Positions 52,285-60,294 of a stretch of DNA of 64,000 nt are shown here, one piece after another. Numbering within the stretch: the first letter of the stretch is position 1; every line of letters starts with the position of its first letter. Location of the stretch: contig DAISYQ010000002.1 of assembly GCA_036825195.1 (NCBI GenBank), positions 137,498-201,497 on the forward strand. The letters are read 5' to 3'. The translations under genes were made by a program, and so were the position numbers. The notes under the pieces were generated by a model that was not told where the DNA came from, searched no databases, and saw only the letters and a program-made list of their open reading frames with translations. The DNA is from UBA2210 sp036825195 (GTDB taxonomy: Bacteria > Desulfobacterota > Syntrophia > Syntrophales > UBA2210).

Positions 52285-54240
52285 GTGATAGACTACGAAG
52301 AGGAACTCAATTCCGAGCAGCGTGATGTGGTGCGGGCAAAGAACGGCCCTATCCTCGTGATTGCCGGCGCCGGAAGCGGCAAGACGCGGGCGTTAACGTA
52401 TCGGGTCGCCTATTTGATAGAGCAGGGAACTGATCCGGAGCACATTCTTCTTGCAACCTTTACCAACAAGGCCGCGCGGTCGATGCTTTCACGTGTGGAG
52501 ACGCTGGTAGATGTCGATCTGGGGAGGTTGTGGGGCGGAACCTTTCATCATGTGGGAAACCGCATACTCAGGAGGCATGCAGAGCTTCTCGGGTACGAAA
52601 GGAACTATTCGATTGTGGATTCGGAGGATTCCCGGCAGCTCATCAATACCTGCATACGGGAACTGGGAATCAGTACGGCGAAAGGCGCATTCCCCAAACC
52701 GGGTGTTGTGGGGGACGTTATCAGTCTCTCCGCAAATACCGGCATGGAGATAGAAACAATAATCACAGACAGATATCGGAACTTTTCTCGGTGTATCACC
52801 GATATTCTCAAGATTGCCCTGCGCTACCGGATCAGGAAAAAAGAACTGAATGCGATGGACTTTGACGATATCCTCCTGAACTGGTGCGCCCTCCTGACCG
52901 ATTTCCCCGATATTGGGGAAGAGTATGCTCATCGGTTCGAACACATACTGGTGGATGAGTACCAGGACACCAACATCATCCAGGCCAAGATACTGGACCG
53001 TCTTGCCGCCTTTCACCGGAACCTGATGGTGGTAGGAGACGATTCTCAGAGCATCTACTCTTTCAGAGGCGCGAATTTTGCCCATATCGCCAGTTTCCCC
53101 GAGAAGTACCCTGACGCCCAGATATTCAAACTTGAGACCAACTACCGGAGCACGCCGGAAATTCTTCATCTGGCCAATATGAGTATCGTGAATAATCGAC
53201 ATCAATTCGAAAAGGTGCTGCGGGCGGTCAGACGGAAGGGGGTGCGGCCCGTCTTCGTCCCTGTCAGGAACGTACTGCAGCAGGCCGACTTTGTCGCCCA
53301 GCGCATCATCGAACTGGCCGATGAGGGGGTTCCTTTGGAGGAGATCGCCGTCCTCTATCGGGCGCATTATCACTCCATGGAACTGCAGATGGAGTTGGTC
53401 AGAAGAGGTATCCCCTTCGAGATCAGATCGGGGATCAGGTTTTTCGAACAGGCCCATATCAAGGATGTGACCGCCTTTATGCGAATCGCCGTGAACCCTC
53501 TCGACGAAGTCGCATGGAAACGAGTAATGAAACTCTATAACAAGATAGGAGATGTGACAGCCGCCAAGATATGGGATTTCGTCTCTTCTCAGGACGATCC
53601 TCTCGCTGCCGTCTTCTCCGAAGCGTTTCTGGATCATGTTCCGAAGGCGGCCCAGTCGGGTATTAGGGGATTCAGGGAGACACTCAGAGATATACGGGAT
53701 CTGTCCTCCGTCAACATTCTGACGGAGATTGTCGATGCTATACTCGACGGCGGTTATCGGGAGTGCATGGAAGAGAGATATGGGGATGGTGGTTCACGAG
53801 AGGATGATCTCAAACAGTTGTCGAATTTTTCCTCCGATTTCGATTCACTGGAGGAATTTCTGAGCGATCTTGCTCTGATGACGAGCATAACCGAGGAGGA
53901 ATCATACCGGAAGGAAGATGACAACCACCGGGTTGTTCTGAGTTCGATTCATCAGGCCAAGGGTCTCGAATGGTCGGCGGTATTTATGATCTGGTGTTCC
54001 GAAGGCATGCTCCCCCTTGCCCGGGCGTTGCGGGAGCCCGGTGGTGAAGATGAGGAGAGAAGACTTTTCTATGTCGCGACTACCAGGGCAAAGGACCACC
54101 TGTACTTCTGTCATCCCATGACCAATCAATCCGAGAATGTCTGGGGCAGGGAAGCAGTTCCGTCCCGTTTCATAGCGGAACTGGTCCCTACCGATTTCGA
54201 CCCTGAGGATCTGCCCTTTGAACAGTGGGCGGTACGATAG
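52285..54240 (+). CDS. UvrD/Rep-family DNA helicase
   Basis: A 651-residue superfamily-1 helicase from GTG 52285 with only a weak ribosome site, so it may depend on adk translation. Motifs in order are AGAGSGKTRAL (Walker A), DEYQDTN (Walker B), GDDSQSIYSFRGA (III), ETNYRST (IV), SSIHQAKGLEW (V) and VATTRAKDHLYF (VI). It moves 3' to 5' in repair or replication restart. It is shorter than UvrD or PcrA (about 720) and lacks their long C-terminal tail, closer to Rep-like forms found in this bacterial group. Confidence 0.93.
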   Translation: MIDYEEELNSEQRDVVRAKNGPILVIAGAGSGKTRALTYRVAYLIEQGTDPEHILLATFTNKAARSMLSRVETLVDVDLGRLWGGTFHHVGNRILRRHAELLGYERNYSIVDSEDSRQLINTCIRELGISTAKGAFPKPGVVGDVISLSANTGMEIETIITDRYRNFSRCITDILKIALRYRIRKKELNAMDFDDILLNWCALLTDFPDIGEEYAHRFEHILVDEYQDTNIIQAKILDRLAAFHRNLMVVGDDSQSIYSFRGANFAHIASFPEKYPDAQIFKLETNYRSTPEILHLANMSIVNNRHQFEKVLRAVRRKGVRPVFVPVRNVLQQADFVAQRIIELADEGVPLEEIAVLYRAHYHSMELQMELVRRGIPFEIRSGIRFFEQAHIKDVTAFMRIAVNPLDEVAWKRVMKLYNKIGDVTAAKIWDFVSSQDDPLAAVFSEAFLDHVPKAAQSGIRGFRETLRDIRDLSSVNILTEIVDAILDGGYRECMEERYGDGGSREDDLKQLSNFSSDFDSLEEFLSDLALMTSITEEESYRKEDDNHRVVLSSIHQAKGLEWSAVFMIWCSEGMLPLARALREPGGEDEERRLFYVATTRAKDHLYFCHPMTNQSENVWGREAVPSRFIAELVPTDFDPEDLPFEQWAVR

Positions 54241-54251
54241 ACGGTCGGAGC

Positions 54252-56144
54252 CTAATCGTTATTCCTTTCCACTCTCTTCTTCGCCTCATATTCCGATTTC
54301 AGGGCGAGTCGTGTCGCTTCCGCTATGTCCTCCACCCTGTTTGCCCAATCTTCGAACTTGATATCCACGCCGAATATGCCAACAATATCATCATTCTCAT
54401 CCAGAATGGGGCATGATACGGTTATGCACAATGCCCCCGTCATCCTGGATATATAGAAATTGGTGACATATACCTTCCCCGTCTCCAGAGGGCCGTAGTA
54501 CCACTCTCTGTCCGAGTAATCCGTTCCCACGCCAAAGTTTTCGTACCGTGCCCTGTCGGCTTTGCTGGTAATATTCTTGGTTGTCTTTATACCATTTATA
54601 TCGACCACATAGGCCCACTGGATGGATGGATTCTCGTCGATGACCTGCTGCATGACGGGTTCCTGCAGTTCGGACTTCATGGTCCGCATCGCCGGATGTT
54701 CCACCGTTGCTTCGACGACGGCCATGGCCGCCTGTGATGCGTTGAATTTTATCTTTTCCATGTCGGACATGAACAGTTCCGGGAGGAACTTTCGTACCTT
54801 TTTTTCCATTTCTTCATGGGAAATGCTGGTTACTCTGCCCGTCTCATATTCACTCGTTACCCATTTATGTATCTTTGAGATACCGGGGTGCCTTTTTGAT
54901 ATGGCATCCTGCTCCTTCATCCCAAGGCGTATGTTAATCCAGTGAGCAATCGCTGACTTGCCTGATTTGTCGGTAATCTCTACAAGTACAGGCCTGTTCA
55001 ACAGCTTTTGGGTATCGAATATATTGTAAATCTCTTCATTCTTTATCAGTCCGTCCACGTGAACGCCCGCCCTTGTCACGTTAAAGTCGGAACCAATGAA
55101 AGGCATATTGCTCGGAATCTTGATGCCGATTTCTTTTTCGCAATATTCGGCTATCTCGGTGATAACGGTTGTATCGATTCCCAAGTCATTACCTCTCAGG
55201 CCGATATATTCCATGATGAGCCCCTCAATGGCGGCATTACCCGTTCTCTCGCCTATTCCCAGAAGCGTTCCGTTAACACCGCCGCACCCGTACAACCAGG
55301 CAGTGGAGGAGTTTATATGGGCTTTGTGAAAATCGTTGTGACCATGCCACTCAAGGAGGTGTCCCGGTACGCCGGCATCGTCGATAAAGGCGCGCACCAT
55401 TTTAGGCACGCTGCGGGGAAGAGCCGCTTGGGGATAGCTGATCCCGTAACCGAGGGTATCGCAGAGTCGTATCTTGATATCAATGCCGCTTTCTTCCCTG
55501 AGCTTCATCAATTCTATGGCGAAGGGAATGCAGAATCCGTAGATATCCGCCCGTGTCGCATCCTCGAAATGGCATCGTGGAAGGATACCCGCATCCAGGA
55601 TCGATTTGACTATTCCGAGATAGGAATCCAAGGCCTGCTTCCGCGTGAAGCCCAGTTTCAGAAAGATATGATAATCAGATACCGATGTAAGGATCCCGGT
55701 CTCTCCCAGTCCGGCATCTTTGACCAAGGGAATATCGTCCTTTTTGGCCCGTATCCATCCGGTAATTTCCGGATACCTGAAATTCATTTCACGGCATCGA
55801 TTCAGCGCCTCCCTATCTTTATCGGTATAGAGGAAAAATTCGGACTGACGGATAAGGCCGCTTTTGCCGCTGAGTTTGTTCAATAACTTCCATAAATTGA
55901 CAATCTGTTCTACGGTAAAAGGTGGTCTCGACTGCTGGCCGTCCCTAAAGGTGGTATCTGTTATAAAGATATCTTCCGCCGGCAGCATCGACACGGTCTT
56001 GTTGTCGAAATCTATCTTTGATACTTCACTATAGGGGAATATCGATTTGTACAGATTGGGCTGATCCGTATCCATCAGTTCGCATTGATAGGATTTCGAG
56101 TGCTGATGCTCAAAGATGTGTTTGTCTGCATTCCATTTTACCAT
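54252..56144 (-). CDS. Re-citrate-synthase-like HMGL-family enzyme fused to a Cache domain
   Basis: A 630-residue fusion. Residues about 50-340 are an HMGL-type TIM barrel with DTTFRDGQQ (Asp63, Arg67), HFEDATRAD and the metal pair His267/His269 in EWHGHND; GIGERTGN follows. The pattern matches isopropylmalate/homocitrate synthase relatives, most closely the Re-type citrate synthases of anaerobes (oxaloacetate plus acetyl-CoA). Residues about 480-605 form a Cache/PDC-like sensor (FGVGTDYSDREWYYGPL; DIVGIFGVDI). Re-citrate synthases known to me end near 450 residues. There is no signal peptide, so both parts are cytoplasmic. The Cache part may regulate the enzyme allosterically. Confidence 0.82.
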   Translation of the reverse strand: MVKWNADKHIFEHQHSKSYQCELMDTDQPNLYKSIFPYSEVSKIDFDNKTVSMLPAEDIFITDTTFRDGQQSRPPFTVEQIVNLWKLLNKLSGKSGLIRQSEFFLYTDKDREALNRCREMNFRYPEITGWIRAKKDDIPLVKDAGLGETGILTSVSDYHIFLKLGFTRKQALDSYLGIVKSILDAGILPRCHFEDATRADIYGFCIPFAIELMKLREESGIDIKIRLCDTLGYGISYPQAALPRSVPKMVRAFIDDAGVPGHLLEWHGHNDFHKAHINSSTAWLYGCGGVNGTLLGIGERTGNAAIEGLIMEYIGLRGNDLGIDTTVITEIAEYCEKEIGIKIPSNMPFIGSDFNVTRAGVHVDGLIKNEEIYNIFDTQKLLNRPVLVEITDKSGKSAIAHWINIRLGMKEQDAISKRHPGISKIHKWVTSEYETGRVTSISHEEMEKKVRKFLPELFMSDMEKIKFNASQAAMAVVEATVEHPAMRTMKSELQEPVMQQVIDENPSIQWAYVVDINGIKTTKNITSKADRARYENFGVGTDYSDREWYYGPLETGKVYVTNFYISRMTGALCITVSCPILDENDDIVGIFGVDIKFEDWANRVEDIAEATRLALKSEYEAKKRVERNND

Positions 56145-56288
56145 GATCTGTCATCCTTTAAAAAAGTTATACCTGCTCAGCTATACATAGCCATGAGAAA
56201 ACTGTTGCCACGTTCACCATCGTTCTGGTTGTGAGGTGGTAGAAATCTCCTCCATCCATTTGTTCCAGCGTTGCGAGAACCATGTAAC

Positions 56289-56318
56289 AAAAAAAAGAGA
56301 GCACCTTTCGGGCCCTCT
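56289..56318 (-). terminator. Terminator after the LysM gene
   Basis: On the minus strand AGAGGGCCC-GAAA-GG-T-GCTCTCT forms a stem with a GAAA loop, one bulge and one G-U pair, followed by eight T residues. Confidence 0.88.
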
Positions 56319-56347
56319 ATTGTAACGCACGAGGTTGAAAGGTGTTT

Positions 56348-56827
56348 CTAATCATTAATGGGCGGCATGGAGCCCTCCAGTGGGATGTATGGTCGCTGTG
56401 CCCCGGCCTGGTGTCGTGCCCTTCTGACTTCCTCCATTGAATATCCGCTCCTTGGAATGGTCAATATTTGCCCCGGATAGATGAGGTCAGGATTCTTGAT
56501 CCGATCTCTGTTTGCGTTGTTGATCAATGGCCACATGAAGGGATCGTTGTATATGTCTTCATATTCCGAAATCCACCAGAGACACTCGCCACTCTTTACA
56601 ACATGGCTCCCGGCAAGAGGTGCTCTTTCTTCCAAGGTCTTGGCAAGTACAGAATCTCCTTCTTCAGGACCGCTATCCTTCTCCGTCACCGAGCCTTCGG
56701 AAACGATTGGCTGTTGATCCGTGACAGGCGTCGAGACCACATATGGTTTCTTTGCGCATGGTGATGAAACAAAGAAAACAAGGCCCATCGAAATAAGGAT
56801 AGATATGCACAATGCACCTCTTTTCAT
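56348..56827 (-). CDS. Exported LysM-domain protein
   Basis: ATG 56827 follows AAGGGAG at six bases; an earlier frame start at 56908 has no such site. The 159-residue protein has a signal segment (residues 1-22) with a Cys just after it (SSPCAKK), possibly a weak lipobox. A Glu/Ser-rich linker leads to a LysM domain (HVVKSGECLWWISEYEDIYN then LIYPGQILTIP). It should bind peptidoglycan. The tail RRARHQAGAQ is basic. It stands as a single gene with its own terminator. Confidence 0.88.
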   Translation of the reverse strand: MKRGALCISILISMGLVFFVSSPCAKKPYVVSTPVTDQQPIVSEGSVTEKDSGPEEGDSVLAKTLEERAPLAGSHVVKSGECLWWISEYEDIYNDPFMWPLINNANRDRIKNPDLIYPGQILTIPRSGYSMEEVRRARHQAGAQRPYIPLEGSMPPIND

Positions 56828-57024
56828 TCCCATCTCCCTTTTGCCATATGGGATTCCTCTGTCTGCCGCTATAACAAAAAACAAACGTGCTATATACGAA
56901 TATCTCAACCTTCTGTCAAGCGGTAAAGAATATGCAGAGAGTACTATTACAAGCAGTATGAACTGTAATACTCAATGTGGCGAAACCACCGCTTGTAGAC
57001 CGAAGTCCTTTGAGAGATACCGTT

Positions 57025-58800
57025 TTATGTTGTTTTAAGCGACAACTCTGCGAGTTGATCCGGGCTGACCTCCGACGGTGCTTCGCTCATGAGGCAGGTT
57101 GCCTTCAGCGTTTTCGGAAACGCTATTACATCACGTATGGATTCCGCTTTGGACATGATCATGATCAAGCGGTCGAGACCGAAGGCAATGCCGCCATGAG
57201 GCGGAGTTCCGTACTGCAATGCGTCGAGGAAAAATCCGAACTTTGTCCGGATATCGTCCTTTCCCAGGCCGAGGGCCTTGAAAATCATCGACTGGATGTC
57301 TGATTTATGGATACGGATACTCCCCCCCCCTATCTCAGAGCCGTTCAAGACGAGATCGTAGGCTCTAGCTCGCACCTTGCCGGGGTCGGTTTCGATGAGG
57401 GATATGTCTTGTGCCAATGGTGAGGTAAAGGGGTGATGCGTTGCCATATAACGGCCTTCCGTCGTACTGTACTCGAACATGGGAAACTCGGTAATCCAGG
57501 TAAAGGCAAGGACATCCGGGTCGATCAGACCCAGCTTTTCGGCGAGGTGTATCCTCAGGACACCGAGAGAGGCGCTGACAACACCCGGGGTATCGGCAAC
57601 GAACAGCAACAGAGATCCGGGACGGGCCCCCGTTCTTTCATTGATGCGGTCTGTCTGTTCCCGATTGAAGAACTTGGCTATGGATCCCGTCCAGCCATCT
57701 TGATCGACCCGTATCCATGCAACACCCTTTGCACCGTATGGAGAGACAACTCCTCCCAGCGCATCGAGATCTTTACGGGAAAATGCCTTCCCGTCCTCTA
57801 TGGTCAGGGCCTTGATGGCGCCGCCATTCTTCGCGGTCTCCGAAAAGACACGAAAATCTGATTTTCCGGCTATGTCGGTCAGGTCGGTAATCTCGAGGGC
57901 AAAACGGGTGTCGGGATTGTCTCTCCCATACCGGTCAATGGCCTCCCGATAGGTGAGTCGGGAGAAGGGAATCTGGAGCTTTCGGCCGAGGCATACGTCG
58001 AAGATGTGCGCCATCATCCCTTCGATGACTCCCATGATATCTTCCTCTGATATAAAAGACATCTCCATGTCTATCTGGGTAAACTCGGGTTGGCGGTCTG
58101 CGCGCAGGTCCTCGTCGCGGAAGCATTTGACGATCTGGTAGTATTTGTCGAACCCGGACACCATCAGTAACTGCTTGAAGATCTGAGGTGATTGCGGAAG
58201 GGCGTAAAAGGTTCCCGGCGTAACCCTGCTCGGAACAAGATAATCGCGCGCACCCTCGGGTGTGCTCTTGGCAAGGAAGGGGGTTTCTATATCGAGGAAG
58301 CCCTCCCTCTGGAGATAGGACCGTGTTTCGGCGGTAACCTTGCTTCTCAGGATAATGTTCTTCTGGAGGTTTCTACGCCTCAGGTCCAGGTATCGATATT
58401 TAAGGAGCAGGTTTTCCGATACGGTGGTCTCTCCGTCGAGGACGAACGGGGGTGTGTTCGATTCATTCAGTATCTCAAGATCATCGGCAACGACCTCGAT
58501 TTCACCTGTTTCCAGTGAAGGATTAATCATGTCAGAGGGACGAAGATGGACATGGCCCCTCACGGCCAATACGAATTCGTTCCGTATATCGCGCGCCAGC
58601 GCATGTGCCTGTGATTTCTTTTCCGGGTCGAGAACGATCTGTACGGTTCCCTCTCTGTCTCTCAGGTCGATAAAGATCAGTCCTCCGAGATCTCTCCTCC
58701 GGTGAACCCAGCCCATGAGTACCACATCTTCACCGGCATGTCCGGCCCTGAGGCTGCCGCAATAATGAGTTCGCTTAATTTCGGTTATAAATTCAGACAA
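57025..58800 (-). CDS. aspS: Aspartyl-tRNA synthetase
   Basis: A 591-residue class-II synthetase from TTG 58800 (AAAGGA upstream). The OB-fold anticodon domain has GWVHRRRDLGGLIFIDLRD. Motif 2 is CFRDEDLRADRQPEFTQID, followed by the bacterial insertion domain (about 280-410), and motif 3 is GIAFGLDRL. His33 in the OB-fold loop is of the kind seen in non-discriminating forms that also charge tRNA-Asn; this is suggestive only. It is followed upstream by hisS on the same strand, a common pairing in Desulfobacterota. Confidence 0.97.
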   Translation of the reverse strand: MSEFITEIKRTHYCGSLRAGHAGEDVVLMGWVHRRRDLGGLIFIDLRDREGTVQIVLDPEKKSQAHALARDIRNEFVLAVRGHVHLRPSDMINPSLETGEIEVVADDLEILNESNTPPFVLDGETTVSENLLLKYRYLDLRRRNLQKNIILRSKVTAETRSYLQREGFLDIETPFLAKSTPEGARDYLVPSRVTPGTFYALPQSPQIFKQLLMVSGFDKYYQIVKCFRDEDLRADRQPEFTQIDMEMSFISEEDIMGVIEGMMAHIFDVCLGRKLQIPFSRLTYREAIDRYGRDNPDTRFALEITDLTDIAGKSDFRVFSETAKNGGAIKALTIEDGKAFSRKDLDALGGVVSPYGAKGVAWIRVDQDGWTGSIAKFFNREQTDRINERTGARPGSLLLFVADTPGVVSASLGVLRIHLAEKLGLIDPDVLAFTWITEFPMFEYSTTEGRYMATHHPFTSPLAQDISLIETDPGKVRARAYDLVLNGSEIGGGSIRIHKSDIQSMIFKALGLGKDDIRTKFGFFLDALQYGTPPHGGIAFGLDRLIMIMSKAESIRDVIAFPKTLKATCLMSEAPSEVSPDQLAELSLKTT

Positions 58801-58958
58801 GATCTGTATCCTTTCTAGTTAAAATCGTAAAACGAGTGGTTTGTGTGTCTTGACATTTCGGTCATTCATCCGATTCATCGATATTGTATTGGAACACATT
58901 CTCACATTTTTCCGGAACAACAGGATGGTTGTTCCCATATCCATATTGCCGGTTCGTG

Positions 58959-60221
58959 TTATTTCATCAGTATCGCTTGTATGAGTTCATCGGCATTGTT
59001 GATATCCACGGATTTCTGGATTCCGTCGCTCATATTTCTGAGCTGAGCTGTTCCCGTTTCCATCTCCTGTTCCCCTAGTATCAGCGTATGAGAACAGTTT
59101 AGTTTATTCGATCGTTTCATTTGGCTCTTGAGACTCCTGTTCGACAGGTCCATTTCCGCTCTGATACCGGCCTGTCTCAGCGTGTTGCAGAGTGAAAAGG
59201 CAAAGTCCTGAGCCGCATCTCCGAGGGTGGCCATGAAGATGTTCGGGCAGTCCTCATATTCCGCATCTTCATTGGGGAGCATTGACATGAGCCTGTCAAA
59301 TCCTATGGCGAATCCTATCCCCGATATATCCGGACCTCCCAGCATCTTTACGAGACCGTCGTATCTTCCGCCTCCTGTGACGGCGTTCTGTGCACCCAGC
59401 AACTCGGTGGTAATCTCGAAGGCGGTCCTGGTATAATAGTCAAGACCGCGTACCATGCGTTTGTTTATCATATAAGGGACATGGAGGACTTCGAGGTATT
59501 TCTTCACCTTTTCAAAGTGTTCCCTGCATTGGTCGCATATGAAATCCAGAACGACCGGGGCTCCGGATATTATCTCCTGGCAGGATTCATTTTTACAGTC
59601 AAATATTCTGAGTGGATTTGTAACGAGACGCCTTCGACAATCCTCACACAGATTTTCCTCTCTGTTTTGCAGAAAATGTATCATCTTTTCCCGAAACGCA
59701 GGGCGACAGGTATCGCACCCCAGGGAATTGACTTCAAGTTTCAGATTGTCGAGACCGACTTGCCGTAACAGACACATGAGCATGGACATGAGTTCCGCAT
59801 CTATGCGCGGGTCCTCCTGACCCAGAAATTCGACATTGACCTGATGAAACTGTCTGAACCTTCCCTTTTGGGGTCTCTCACGTCTGAACATGGGCCCGAT
59901 GGTAAAGAGTTTCGCCACGGGATCCTTTTCGTATATGTTGTGTTCTATGTATGCGCGGATAACGGAAGCGGTTGCTTCGGGACGGAGCGTGAGATACTCG
60001 TTTCCCCGGTCGAGGAATGTGTACATCTCTTTTTCGACGATATCGGTGGTTTCACCGATACCTCTCTTGAAAAGATCGGTCTTCTCCAGAATGGGGATCC
60101 GTATCTCCTGAATCCCAAAATTGAAAAATATAGTACGTATTCTTTCTTCGACACGCTGCCATTTCAGTGTTTCATCGGGCAGGATATCGCGAAATCCCCT
60201 TACCGAGGTTATCTTAATCAT
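58959..60221 (-). CDS. hisS: Histidyl-tRNA synthetase
   Basis: A 420-residue class-II synthetase; AGGAGATGG precedes ATG 60221. Motif 1 region VRGFRDILPDE; motif 2 LTLRPEATA and MFRRERPQKGRFRQFHQ; histidine motifs RGLDYYTRTAFEI and GGGRYDGL; C-terminal anticodon domain (LRQAGIRAEMDLSNRSLKSQ). A four-Cys cluster (CDTC, CEDC, CQE, CDQC) is inserted in the middle, likely metal binding. Normal length. It is encoded 158 bases upstream of aspS. Confidence 0.97.
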   Translation of the reverse strand: MIKITSVRGFRDILPDETLKWQRVEERIRTIFFNFGIQEIRIPILEKTDLFKRGIGETTDIVEKEMYTFLDRGNEYLTLRPEATASVIRAYIEHNIYEKDPVAKLFTIGPMFRRERPQKGRFRQFHQVNVEFLGQEDPRIDAELMSMLMCLLRQVGLDNLKLEVNSLGCDTCRPAFREKMIHFLQNREENLCEDCRRRLVTNPLRIFDCKNESCQEIISGAPVVLDFICDQCREHFEKVKKYLEVLHVPYMINKRMVRGLDYYTRTAFEITTELLGAQNAVTGGGRYDGLVKMLGGPDISGIGFAIGFDRLMSMLPNEDAEYEDCPNIFMATLGDAAQDFAFSLCNTLRQAGIRAEMDLSNRSLKSQMKRSNKLNCSHTLILGEQEMETGTAQLRNMSDGIQKSVDINNADELIQAILMK

Positions 60222-60294
60222 TGCAGACCATCTCCTGTTAGTTTAGCGGTGAAGTACTACCATATATCCGGTAAAAAGGCAAAGTGGAAAGCGG

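Noticed and set aside
52489..53637. Leftward 382-codon frame inside the helicase gene
   Set aside because: It is fully antisense to a helicase with all seven motifs; the frame stays open because of the codon pattern of the real gene.
55008..55886. Rightward 292-codon frame inside the citrate-synthase-like gene
   Set aside because: Antisense shadow of a clearly coding region; the product has no domain signature.
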